Assembly (NCBI GenBank): GCA_031295385.1
Contig: JAUMOL010000007.1
Span: 1-64,000 of the forward strand
Direction of reading: 5' to 3'
Length of the DNA: 64,000 nt
Source of the DNA: Collinsella sp.
GTDB lineage: Bacteria; Actinomycetota; Coriobacteriia; Coriobacteriales; Coriobacteriaceae
Under the pieces are notes generated by a model that was not told where the DNA came from, did no database searches, and saw nothing but the letters and a program-made list of their open reading frames with translations. The translations under genes and the position numbers were made by a program. Below are positions 32,598 through 41,588 of this stretch, one piece after another (position 1 is the stretch's first letter; every line of letters begins with the position of its first letter).

Positions 32598-33146
32598 ATG
32601 CCTATCAACAAACGAGAGAGCCTGCTGTTCACCTTTATCATGTGCTTTTGCATGGTGCTCTGGATGAGCATCTACAACGTTGCCCTGCAGCATGGGGCCA
32701 TCAACGGCGAGGTCGTTGCCGCTGCGTGGCTCGGCTTCCCCGTTGCCTATATCTTTGCCGTGTGCTGCGACCGGTTCGTCGCCAGCCCGCTCGCCAAGGG
32801 TTTCGCCTTTAAGTACTTGGTCACTCCGGGCAAGAGCTCGCCGCTCGCCATGACGCTCGCCGTGGGCTCCTGCATGGTCGTTCCCATGGTCATCATCATG
32901 TCGCTGTACGGTGCCTGCGAGGGTCTGACGCACATGCCCGGCGGCATCCTTGCGAACCTGTATTCCGTGCCCGCGATCTGGATGATCAACATCCCGCATA
33001 ATTTTGTGATGGCGCTGCCGTGGAACCTTTTGGTAGCCGGTCCGATTTCCCGCTTCGTCTTCCGTCGCGCCTTCCCTGTGGGGACGGTTTTCGAGGAGGA
33101 GCATGCCGAGCTCTTGGAGCAGGCTATGGCTTCTGAGTGCGAGTAG
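32598..33146 (+). CDS. DUF2798 family membrane protein
   Basis: A 182-residue protein with four likely membrane segments arranged as two DUF2798 repeats: FTFIMCFCMVLWMSIYNVAL with a following FPVAYIFAV, then LAVGSCMVVPMVIIMSLYGA with a following NLLVAGPISRFVFRR. The family is common next to efflux genes, but its function is unknown. AAAGGA lies 12-17 nt before ATG 32598. It sits alone between two hairpins; the upstream one may attenuate its transcription. Confidence 0.8.
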   Translation: MPINKRESLLFTFIMCFCMVLWMSIYNVALQHGAINGEVVAAAWLGFPVAYIFAVCCDRFVASPLAKGFAFKYLVTPGKSSPLAMTLAVGSCMVVPMVIIMSLYGACEGLTHMPGGILANLYSVPAIWMINIPHNFVMALPWNLLVAGPISRFVFRRAFPVGTVFEEEHAELLEQAMASECE

Positions 33147-33311
33147 CTCGCTTAGGGACCTGCTGAGCGCGGGCGACTTGCTTGGTTGGAGCCCTAAGCG
33201 TGGATAGCTCGCTCGGCGACATCGCGGGCGCGAGCGGTGCGCATGACCGGAGGGCCCGTGCTGCTCCGTTGCCCGACGTGCTAGCGCGCAGACAATCTGT
33301 TGGTGCATTCG
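33147..33311. other. Gene-free stretch
   Basis: G/C-rich sequence between the DUF2798 stop and its terminator. I see no gene, repeat or RNA motif in it. Confidence 0.5.
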
Positions 33312-33344
33312 GCGGCTGCTGAAGCGTTTCGGCAGCCGCTTTTT
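33312..33344 (+). terminator. Terminator after the DUF2798 gene
   Basis: GCGGCTGC/GCAGCCGC stem with a 12-nt loop followed by TTTTT. Confidence 0.85.
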
Positions 33345-33356
33345 ATACGGAGTTTA

Positions 33357-33377
33357 AATACAACAGTCTGTTGTATT
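33357..33377. promoter_or_regulatory. Candidate TetR-type operator
   Basis: AATACAACA GTC TGTTGTATT: a perfect 9-bp inverted repeat with a 3-bp centre, 55 bp before the start of the 1,477-residue activase gene. The size and symmetry fit TetR-family operators, and a TetR-family gene is the next gene in that unit. TATATC at 33389-33394 may be the -10 box, putting the operator over the -35 region. Confidence 0.65.
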
Positions 33378-33432
33378 ACGTAGAGTGGTATATCTCTAGC
33401 AGGAAAAATGCGAGAGACGGAGCATTATAGCG

Positions 33433-36400
33433 TTGCTAGTAGGACTGGACGTAGGGTCGACGACGACCAAAGTTTACGCGATGCACGAGGATATGACCGA
33501 GGCGTGGTGGGGATATCGCCGCCACGGGGCGTGTCAGGCAGCGAGCGTGCGCGCCATGCTCGGCGAGCTTGCCGAGCGCTTTCCCCATGAGTCGTTGCGC
33601 GTTGCGGTGACCGGCTCGGGTGCGCGCGATATCGCGACCGCGCTGGGCGCCTCGTACGTTCAGGAGGTGGTCGCCAACGCGCTCGCGATCAGCAGGTTCT
33701 ATCCGCAGACGCGCTGCGCCATCGAGCTGGGCGGCCAAGACGCCAAGATGATCTTCTTCCGCACCAACGATAAGGGAGACATCGAGGTTGCCGACATGCG
33801 CATGAACGGCTCGTGCGCAGGCGGTACCGGTGCATTTATCGACGAGATGGCAAAGCTCATGGGGGTCGGCACCGAATCGGGCGAGTTCGAGCAGCTCGCA
33901 AGCCGGGGAACGACCGTCCACGAGGTCTCGGGCCGCTGCGGCGTGTACGCAAAGACCGATATCCAGCCGCTGCTCAACGAGGGCATTCCTACCACCGACC
34001 TGGCGCTTTCGGCGCTTCACGCGGTCGCCCGCCAAACGATCGGCGGTCTGGCCCAGGGTATCGACATCGAGCCGCCGGTAATCTTCGAGGGCGGTACGCT
34101 CGCCTACAACCCCACGCTGGTCCGCGTGTTCCGGGAGCAACTGAATCTATCGGACGATCAGGTTATCGTCCCGCGCGATCCGCAGATCATGGTCGCGCGC
34201 GGTGCCGCCCTGTCGCTGACCGACATGTTCGCATCGTCCCAACCGATCGACCTTCCCGACGCTTTTGTCCGGCTGGATAAGCTCGAGACGGTCGCGCCCG
34301 CAAGCGGGGAGGGACGTCTTGCCCAGCCCTTTTTTGCCACACCTGCCGAGCAGGCGGATTTTACGGCACGGCATGGCAAGGAGGCGCCGGCAAAGGGTCC
34401 GGATGCGTATGCGCCCGGAGAGACGGTGCGTGTGGCGCTCGGTATCGATTCGGGGAGCACGACGACCAAGTTCGCCCTGGTCGATAAGGCGGGTGAGCTT
34501 GTCGATTCGTTCTACGCGTCTAATAACGGCAGGCCGCTCGACGTCGCCCAACAGGGTCTTGTCAGCTTGAAGAACCGCTGGGAGACAGCGGGAGTCACGC
34601 TTGCGATCGATGCCGTGGGCACCACGGGATACGGCGAGGAGCTTTTCGCGCGCGCGTTCCACGCCGACTACCATACGGTCGAGACGGTCGCGCACGCCCG
34701 CGCCGCGTGCGCATGCGTTCCCGATGCGACCTTCGTGCTCGACATCGGCGGACAGGATATGAAGGCCATCTGGCTCAACCACGGCGTGCTGACCGATATC
34801 GTCGTCAACGAGGCGTGCTCTGCGGGCTGCGGCTCGTTCCTCGAGGGCTTTGCCAAAAACCTCGGAATAGCCGTTGAGGATATCGCGACCGAGGCATTTT
34901 CGTCCAAAGCCCCCGCCGTTCTCGGCAGCCGCTGCACGGTGTTCATGAACAGCAGCGTCGTTTCCGAGCAGCGGCGCGGTAAGGGTCCGGGCGACATCAT
35001 GGCCGGTCTCTGCCGTTCGATTATCGAGAACGTGTTCACCAAGGTCATTCGCGTTTCAAATCTCAACCGTCTGGGCGACAAAGTCGTCGTCCAGGGCGGC
35101 ACGTTCCGAAACGACGCGGTGCTGCGCGCATTCGAGCAGTATCTGGGCAAACCCGTCACGCGTGCGCCCCACCCGGGGCTGATGGGCGCTATCGGTATCG
35201 CCCTGCTCGCGCGCGAGGAATGCCGCAAGGGCGACGCCGGCACGTCGTTTATCGGGCTCGATGCCGTGGAGCGCTTCGAGCATCGCGAGTTCGGCGGCGT
35301 TACCTGCCGTCGGTGCAACAACCGCTGCCAGCGCGCGGTCGTGGCGTTTGGCGACGGCTCGCTTTACGTCACGGGCAATCGCTGCCCGCGCGGCGGCGCC
35401 ATCTCATGGGATGAGCTCGTGCGCGAGGTTCCCGCGGCGGAGGAGCTGCGTCCGCAGGGTGCTTGCGAGGCACAGGCACCCGGCACGGGGCGCGACCGGA
35501 CCGCGGCTGCCCCCAATCTCTTTGTCGACCGCGAGAAGCTGCTGTTCGAGTCGTACCCCACGGTTCCCGTCTGCGGGGGGCGCGATGTCACGATCGGCAT
35601 TCCCCGTGTGCTCGAGTTCTGGGACACCATGCCGTTCTGGTCGACGTTCTTCAGCACGCTCGGCTTTAAGGTGCGCGTCTCGGGACGCAGCACCAAGGCG
35701 ATGTACGAGCGCGGTCTGGCGCACGTCACATCCGACACCGTGTGCTTCCCGGCCAAGCTCGTCCACGGGCACATCCGCAATCTCGTCGACGCCGGCGTCG
35801 ACCGCATCTTCATGCCCATCATCACGACGGTGCCCACCGAAAACACCGCCTCTACCAGCGAGTGGATGTGCGCCGTCGTAAAGGGATACCCCTACGTGAT
35901 GCGCAATTCCGATAACCCGGAGGAGCGTTTCGGCGTTCCGTTCGATACGCCGCTGTTCCACTGGTACGACGAGGGTGACCGAAACCGCCAGCTCAAGGCG
36001 TGGTGCAAGGAGACCTTCGATATCGATGCCGACCTGGTTGCCAAGGCGACCGAGCAGGCGGACCGCGCGCAGCAGACGTTTGAGAACCAGCTGCAGCTGC
36101 GCGGCAGGCAGGTGCTCGAGAACGTGCGCGAGGACGGCGGCTACGCGGTTGTGATCGCTTCGCGCCCGTACCACAACGACCCGCTGGTCAACCACGGGCT
36201 GCCCAAGCTCTTCTCTGAGCGCGGCATCCCCGTGCTGACGCCCGATGCGGTGCCGGGGGTCTGCAACGTCGACCTTTCCAACAGCCGCATCGACATCGTG
36301 AACAACTACCATGCGCGCATGCTGTCGTGCGCGGTCATCGTCGCATCGACGCCCGAGCTCGAGCTCGTGCAGATGGGCAGCTTCGGCTGCGGCCACGATG

Positions 36401-37866
36401 CGTATCTCACCGACGAGATCGCGCGCATGATGGGCGAGATGGGCTCCAAGGTTCCGATGATGATCAAGCTCGATGAGAGCGACGTCGCCGGTCCCATGGG
36501 CATTCGCGTGCGTTCGTTTATCGAGTCGGTCAACCGTCGTCGCGCGGAGGAGCGTGCCGAGGGCGCCCGGGTGCACGCGGTCCATCCGCTCGACGACCCG
36601 TATAAGGTCAAGTACACCAAGCGCGACCGGCACGACAAGATCGCGCTGGTCCCCAACACCTCCCATGCGTTCTGCAGGCTCATGACCGCGGCGATGCGCA
36701 ATCAGGGCGTGCGCGCCGAGGCCCTTGATATCGGGCGCGAGGATGCCATCCGCCTGGGCAAACGCTATGTGCACAACGACATCTGCTTCCCCGCGCAAAT
36801 CGTGATCGGCGAGGCGCTCGCGGCACTCGAGAGCGGTAAGTACGACCCGCACGACGTCGCCGTGGTGACTGGCAAGTATATCGGCGACTGCCGCCTGACG
36901 CACTACATGCCCCTGCTGCGCCGCGCGCTCGACGACGCGGGATACGACTATGTCCCGGTGCTCACCAACGACGACGTCGATGCCCACAATGCGCATCCGG
37001 GCTTCAAGCTCGGCCTTGGCCCGAGCATCCAGATCGCCTACGGTCTTCCCATAATCGATGCCCTCGAGGCCATGCTTAGGCGCATCCGTCCCTACGAGCT
37101 CGAGAAGGGCGCGGCGGACGCTGCGTTCGACCGCGCGCTCGATGAGGTTATCGAGGGCATGGAGCGCTCCGGGCTGAGAGGGCAGGCGACGGGCTTCAAA
37201 CGCGCGCTTGCGATCATGGACGCCGTTCCGTACGACCGCTCGAACCCGCATCCGACCGTTCTCATCGTGGGCGAGTACCTGCTCAATTTCCATCTCGGCG
37301 CCAACCACGAGATCGAGCGCTACCTCGAGGACAACGGGCTCGAGGTCATCGAGGCGCGCATGACCGACGTGATCCGCAAGACCTATTTCTACAAGCATGC
37401 GCAGTCGCGCGAGTTCCACGTCGACCTGTCGCTGCCCGAAAAGGCCTGGTACGCCACGGCGGACAACCTGTTCGAGCTCGCGCACGACCGTTGCGACCGC
37501 CTGGGCGCGGCGAGCCCGCTCTACGAGCCGCCGACGCGCATGCCCGAGCTCGTGCGCGCGAGCGATAAGATCCTGCACCATACGTTCGATGCGGGCGAGG
37601 GCGTGCTGATTCCGGCGGAGATCCTCGAGCACGCCAAGCGCGGCTGCCGCAACTTCGTGATCCTGCAGCCGTTCGGGTGTCTGCCCAACCATGTCGTGGG
37701 GCGCGGGCTCATCCATGCGCTCAAGGAGCAGTATCCCACGGCGCAGTTCCTGCCGCTCGACTACGATCCCGACGTGAGCTTCGCCAACGTGGAGAACCGT
37801 CTTCAGATGCTCATCATGAACGCCAAGGCGCAGGGGTGCGGTGAGGCGCATGGCGAGACCGCGTAA
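33433..37866 (+). CDS. Double 2-hydroxyacyl-CoA dehydratase activase-like protein with DUF2229
   Basis: A 1,477-residue fusion. Residues 1-265 and 334-600 are two BadF/HgdC-type ATPase activase domains: LDVGSTTTK (about 4-12) and IDSGSTTTK (about 336-344), ELGGQDAK/DIGGQDMK, and Fe-S Cys near 128 (CAGGTGAFID) and 168 (RCGVYAKTD), with their equivalents near 461 and 500. A Cys-rich knuckle (CRRCNNRC) is near 625. From about 717 follows DUF2229, then an HgdB-like part (NDICFPAQIV near 1115). HgdC activases feed single, ATP-driven electrons to dehydratases. Start is TTG 33433: the ATP motif begins right after it and the frame is stopped just upstream. Natural substrate unknown. Confidence 0.88.
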   Translation: MLVGLDVGSTTTKVYAMHEDMTEAWWGYRRHGACQAASVRAMLGELAERFPHESLRVAVTGSGARDIATALGASYVQEVVANALAISRFYPQTRCAIELGGQDAKMIFFRTNDKGDIEVADMRMNGSCAGGTGAFIDEMAKLMGVGTESGEFEQLASRGTTVHEVSGRCGVYAKTDIQPLLNEGIPTTDLALSALHAVARQTIGGLAQGIDIEPPVIFEGGTLAYNPTLVRVFREQLNLSDDQVIVPRDPQIMVARGAALSLTDMFASSQPIDLPDAFVRLDKLETVAPASGEGRLAQPFFATPAEQADFTARHGKEAPAKGPDAYAPGETVRVALGIDSGSTTTKFALVDKAGELVDSFYASNNGRPLDVAQQGLVSLKNRWETAGVTLAIDAVGTTGYGEELFARAFHADYHTVETVAHARAACACVPDATFVLDIGGQDMKAIWLNHGVLTDIVVNEACSAGCGSFLEGFAKNLGIAVEDIATEAFSSKAPAVLGSRCTVFMNSSVVSEQRRGKGPGDIMAGLCRSIIENVFTKVIRVSNLNRLGDKVVVQGGTFRNDAVLRAFEQYLGKPVTRAPHPGLMGAIGIALLAREECRKGDAGTSFIGLDAVERFEHREFGGVTCRRCNNRCQRAVVAFGDGSLYVTGNRCPRGGAISWDELVREVPAAEELRPQGACEAQAPGTGRDRTAAAPNLFVDREKLLFESYPTVPVCGGRDVTIGIPRVLEFWDTMPFWSTFFSTLGFKVRVSGRSTKAMYERGLAHVTSDTVCFPAKLVHGHIRNLVDAGVDRIFMPIITTVPTENTASTSEWMCAVVKGYPYVMRNSDNPEERFGVPFDTPLFHWYDEGDRNRQLKAWCKETFDIDADLVAKATEQADRAQQTFENQLQLRGRQVLENVREDGGYAVVIASRPYHNDPLVNHGLPKLFSERGIPVLTPDAVPGVCNVDLSNSRIDIVNNYHARMLSCAVIVASTPELELVQMGSFGCGHDAYLTDEIARMMGEMGSKVPMMIKLDESDVAGPMGIRVRSFIESVNRRRAEERAEGARVHAVHPLDDPYKVKYTKRDRHDKIALVPNTSHAFCRLMTAAMRNQGVRAEALDIGREDAIRLGKRYVHNDICFPAQIVIGEALAALESGKYDPHDVAVVTGKYIGDCRLTHYMPLLRRALDDAGYDYVPVLTNDDVDAHNAHPGFKLGLGPSIQIAYGLPIIDALEAMLRRIRPYELEKGAADAAFDRALDEVIEGMERSGLRGQATGFKRALAIMDAVPYDRSNPHPTVLIVGEYLLNFHLGANHEIERYLEDNGLEVIEARMTDVIRKTYFYKHAQSREFHVDLSLPEKAWYATADNLFELAHDRCDRLGAASPLYEPPTRMPELVRASDKILHHTFDAGEGVLIPAEILEHAKRGCRNFVILQPFGCLPNHVVGRGLIHALKEQYPTAQFLPLDYDPDVSFANVENRLQMLIMNAKAQGCGEAHGETA

Positions 37867-38539
37867 GGACGCCGATGCGCCCGATGCACGCACCCGTATC
37901 ATCGAGGCGTTTTGGGAGCTCATCGAGAACAACAGCATCTTCGAGCTGTCGGTTGGCGAGGTGACCCGCGCCGCCCAGTGCAATCGCGGAACGTTTTACT
38001 ACTATTTTCACGATTTCGATGAACTCGTCGCCATCGCCATAGCCCAGCTGCTGCAGGATAACGAGCTCATCACCGATGCCCTCTGGCATTTTTCGAGCGA
38101 GGGCGACCTTTCGGCGTTCGACCGGCGCGACGTCCGCTGCCTGCTGCGGCGCATCGTCATCACCATGAGGGCGGGTGCCGCCGAGCAGGTCGTGCAGGGC
38201 ATCCATACGATCATCATCGACCGCGTGAGAGAGATCGTCCACCCCGACGGAGAAGAGCTCAAGGCAGATTCGAGCTTTGCGGTGGGCTTTCTGGTCTCGG
38301 GCATCATGGGCTTTGTGATGGCGGTCGGCTTTGCCCGGGAGGGCGGCGAGGAGATAGACCTCGAGCAGCTGGGGGACAGCGCGTGCGCGTACCTGAGGGC
38401 GGTCGCCATGCAGACGGTGGAAACGGTCGCGCAAGTCGAGGGCGTCGATACATCCGAGCTGCTCGAACGCGTCTCCAAGGAGGCCGATGCCTATCGCGCA
38501 TCGCGTGCGACGAGTCCCGACGTGGTGAAAGACACCTAG
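37850..38539 (+). CDS. TetR family transcriptional regulator
   Basis: A 229-residue regulator. The N-terminal helix-turn-helix (residues about 12-60) has the family signature, with TRAAQCNRGTFYYYFHDFDELV forming the recognition helix and anchor (the YYYF element is conserved). The C-terminal ligand part is all-helical and has a hydrophobic segment near 145-165. ATG 37850 overlaps the end of the activase gene by 17 bp, so the two are co-translated; an in-frame GTG at 37841 is also possible. It probably represses its own operon through the palindrome at 33357. Ligand unknown. Confidence 0.88.
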   Translation: MARPRKDADAPDARTRIIEAFWELIENNSIFELSVGEVTRAAQCNRGTFYYYFHDFDELVAIAIAQLLQDNELITDALWHFSSEGDLSAFDRRDVRCLLRRIVITMRAGAAEQVVQGIHTIIIDRVREIVHPDGEELKADSSFAVGFLVSGIMGFVMAVGFAREGGEEIDLEQLGDSACAYLRAVAMQTVETVAQVEGVDTSELLERVSKEADAYRASRATSPDVVKDT

Positions 38540-38674
38540 GGTTTCTCTTGCGGGGCGCCTGTCGCGCATCGCGCGGTGAGTCCCGCGATGCGGTCATAAC
38601 CTGCATTCATGTGAGCCGGGTTTATAGATATTCCTCCAGCTGTTAACATAGACAACCTGTGGGTAAAGAGACAA

Positions 38675-38704
38675 AAGCGCCGCCGACGGGCGGGCGTTTT
38701 GATT
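38675..38704 (+). terminator. Weak G/C hairpin before clpC
   Basis: GCGCCGCC/GGGCGGGCG pair imperfectly and TTTT follows. It may end the activase-tetR unit; it lies 28 bp before the clpC start. Confidence 0.45.
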
Positions 38705-38731
38705 TCGATGAACTCATGTAAGGAAACGAGC

Positions 38732-41374
38732 ATGTTAGATAGATTTACCGATCGAGCGCGCAAGGTCATGTCCATGGCCAAGCAGGAGGCGCTCGATCTT
38801 CATTCAAATAAGGTGGGTACCGAGCATCTGCTGCTCGCGCTTGCCAAGGAGGACGAGGGCATTGCCGCCGAGGCGCTGCGCTCGCTCGATATCTCCTACG
38901 ACGACATCATGGACACCCTCAAAGAGGTCCAGACCACCGTTCCCGAGCCCAGTGAGGAGACCGAGGCCGCTAAGCTCGCCTTTACGCCGCTCGTCATTAG
39001 CGTGATGGAGCGTTCATTCCGCGTGGCGCGTGAGAACAACCAGACCTACGTGTCGACCGAGCACTTGCTGATCGGCATCGTCGAAGAGGGCAACGGCATG
39101 GCCATGGACATCCTCATGCGTCTGGGTGTGTCGTCCGCCTCCATCAAAAAGGCTATCGAGAAACTCACTGCCAAGGACCAGGATAAGAAGCGTCCGCTCG
39201 CCGGCGCCGGTGCCGGGCGTCCCGGTGCGGGCCTGCCGTTCTTTAGCGGCTCGGACGCGTCGCAGCAAAAGGGGAGCGGCACCGACACGCTCAAGCAGTT
39301 CGCCACCAACCTTACGCAGAAGGCGCGCGACGGCGAGCTCGACCCTGTAATTGGTCGCGAAAAGGAAGTCCAGCGTATGATGGAGATCCTTTCGCGTCGC
39401 ACCAAGAACAATCCGCTTATCTTGGGCGACCCCGGCGTGGGCAAGACGGCCATCGTCGAGGGTCTGGCTCAGCAGATTGCAGCTGGCAACGTGCCCGAGA
39501 ACCTCATGAACCAGAATATCTGGACGCTCGACCTGCCGGGTCTCGTTGCGGGCGCCAAGTATCGCGGTGAGTTCGAGGAGCGCCTCAAGAACGTGATCCA
39601 GGAGGCCACCGAAGCTGACGACGTTATCCTGTTTATTGACGAGATGCATACCATCATCGGTGCCGGTTCTGCCGAGGGCTCCATCGACGCGAGCTCCATG
39701 CTCAAGCCCGTACTTGCGCGCGGTGCCTTTCAGATTATTGGCGCCACCACGGCCGAGGAGTTCCGCAAGTACCTCACCAAGGACCCGGCCTTCGAGCGTC
39801 GCTTCCAGACCATCGATGTCGAGGAGCCGAGCGTCGAGGACACGGTCAAGATCCTGACCGCGCTCAAGCCGCGCTACGAGGAGCACCACCATGTGCGCTA
39901 TACGCAGGGTGCTATCGAGGCCGCCGCGAACCTTTCCAACCGCTACATCCAGGATCGCTTCCTGCCCGATAAGGCCATCGACCTTATCGACGAGGCCGGT
40001 GCCCGCGCTCGCATCGCCGCGAATCGCGCGCCCGAGCCGGTGCGTGAGGCCGAGCATCGCGTGGAGGAGCTTAAGGCCGCCGCGCAGGAGGCCACCGAGA
40101 GCGACGACATGAACAAGGCCGCCGAGATCACCGAGCAGCAGAAGGCCGCCGAGATTGAGCTCGCCGAGGCCAAGGCCGCCTGGACCGCCGAGCTCGACGC
40201 CAGCCCGCTCACCATCGATGTCTCCCAGATCGCCGACATCGTGTCCGTGACTTCGGGCGTGCCGGTGTCTTCGCTTACCGAGAGCGAGAGCCGTCGCCTG
40301 CTGCAGGCCGAAAGCGTGCTCAAGACGCGCATCATCGGTCAGGATGAGGCTGTCGAGGCAGTTGCCAAGGCCGTGCGCCGCAGCCGCTCGCCGCTCAAGG
40401 ACCCGCGTCGCCCCGGCGGCAGCTTTATCTTCCTGGGTCCCACCGGCACGGGCAAGACCGAGCTCGCCAAGACGCTCGCCGAGTACCTCTTTGGCAGCAA
40501 GGATGCGCTCATCAGCTTCGACATGTCCGAGTTCGGTAGCGAGTTCGAGGTCTCCAAGCTTATCGGTAGCCCTCCGGGTTACGTCGGTCACGACGAGGGC
40601 GGCCAGCTCACCAAGGCCGTTCGTCGTCACCCGTACTCGGTCGTGCTGTTCGACGAGATCGAGAAGGCGCACCCCGATATCTTCAACATCTTGCTGCAGG
40701 TGCTGGAGGAGGGCCGCCTGACCGATAGCCAAGGCAAGACGGTCGACTTCCGCAACACCGTGATCATCATGACGTCCAACGTGGGCGCTCGCGAGATTGC
40801 GCAGGATGCGAGCGTGGGCTTTGGCACCACCGGCGAGCAGGGCCTCACGTCGAGTGAGATCCGCGGCCGCGCGATGGGCGAGCTCAAGCGCCTGTTCCGC
40901 CCCGAGCTGCTCAACCGTATCGACGACATTGTGGTGTTCCAGAAGCTCTCGGGTGAGAATCTCACCAAGATCGCGCACCTGCTGGTGGACGACCTGCGTC
41001 AGCGTTTGATTGCCAACTGCATGAACATCAAGCTCACCGATGCGGCCTATGACAAGATCGTGGCCGAGGGCACCGACCTCACCAACGGTGCGCGTCCGCT
41101 GCGCCGTGCTATTCAAAAGCTCATCGAGGACCCGCTGTCCGAGGAGCTTCTGGCCGGCGAGTGGGGCGAGGGCGATACCGTCTTGTGCGACGTGGCCGAT
41201 GGCAAGTTTGTCTTTAGCCACGGCACGGGCGAGATCCCGGCACCGCGTCCGGCGGGCACGCTCGGTGGCGATACCGCCCCGGCGGCACCGCACACCGGCA
41301 ACGCCGCGCCCGTGAGCGGCGGCGTGACCTCGGGCCCCGGCGGCATGATGCAAGCCGGTTCCGGCGCGCTGTAG
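38732..41374 (+). CDS. clpC: ATP-dependent Clp protease ATPase subunit ClpC
   Basis: An 880-residue Hsp100 unfoldase. Domains: Clp-N repeats (1-150), AAA1 with Walker A GDPGVGKTA near 233, a middle region with a UVR-like helical segment near 430-480, and AAA2 with GPTGTGKTE near 569 followed by the GYVGHDEGG pore loop. The last 40 residues are Pro/Ala/Gly-rich. It threads substrates into ClpP, which is not in the window. ATG 38732 has AAGGA 8 nt upstream; the frame opens 11 codons earlier without a site. The partner genes ctsR, mcsA and mcsB found before clpC in Bacillus are absent here. Confidence 0.96.
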   Translation: MLDRFTDRARKVMSMAKQEALDLHSNKVGTEHLLLALAKEDEGIAAEALRSLDISYDDIMDTLKEVQTTVPEPSEETEAAKLAFTPLVISVMERSFRVARENNQTYVSTEHLLIGIVEEGNGMAMDILMRLGVSSASIKKAIEKLTAKDQDKKRPLAGAGAGRPGAGLPFFSGSDASQQKGSGTDTLKQFATNLTQKARDGELDPVIGREKEVQRMMEILSRRTKNNPLILGDPGVGKTAIVEGLAQQIAAGNVPENLMNQNIWTLDLPGLVAGAKYRGEFEERLKNVIQEATEADDVILFIDEMHTIIGAGSAEGSIDASSMLKPVLARGAFQIIGATTAEEFRKYLTKDPAFERRFQTIDVEEPSVEDTVKILTALKPRYEEHHHVRYTQGAIEAAANLSNRYIQDRFLPDKAIDLIDEAGARARIAANRAPEPVREAEHRVEELKAAAQEATESDDMNKAAEITEQQKAAEIELAEAKAAWTAELDASPLTIDVSQIADIVSVTSGVPVSSLTESESRRLLQAESVLKTRIIGQDEAVEAVAKAVRRSRSPLKDPRRPGGSFIFLGPTGTGKTELAKTLAEYLFGSKDALISFDMSEFGSEFEVSKLIGSPPGYVGHDEGGQLTKAVRRHPYSVVLFDEIEKAHPDIFNILLQVLEEGRLTDSQGKTVDFRNTVIIMTSNVGAREIAQDASVGFGTTGEQGLTSSEIRGRAMGELKRLFRPELLNRIDDIVVFQKLSGENLTKIAHLLVDDLRQRLIANCMNIKLTDAAYDKIVAEGTDLTNGARPLRRAIQKLIEDPLSEELLAGEWGEGDTVLCDVADGKFVFSHGTGEIPAPRPAGTLGGDTAPAAPHTGNAAPVSGGVTSGPGGMMQAGSGAL

Positions 41375-41399
41375 GGCGTGGCGACAATTTGATCTGTGC

Positions 41400-41434
41400 A
41401 ATCGAGGCGTTCCGGCAAGGGCGCCTCGATTTGT
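41400..41434 (+). terminator. Terminator of clpC
   Basis: AATCGAGGCG (41400-41409) pairs with CGCCTCGATT (41422-41431), followed by a short T-rich run. Confidence 0.65.
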
Positions 41435-41588
41435 AGAGCTGCGGTAACTGTGACCGTTACGCTATGCGGTCCACCGTTAGCCGATGATGCGAGGGCGCTC
41501 GGCGTTTTCGACTGGTTTATGCACGCAAAGTCTGGGAATATACAAGTCGCATGTCTTACTGTCTAACCAGTTGCGCCAAGGAGGCACC

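Noticed and set aside
35404..37983. 859-residue minus-strand open frame
   Set aside because: Antisense shadow of the activase protein in GC-rich DNA; His/Val/Arg-rich composition and no domain.
39014..41401. 795-residue minus-strand open frame
   Set aside because: Antisense shadow of clpC, whose AAA motifs are complete on the plus strand.
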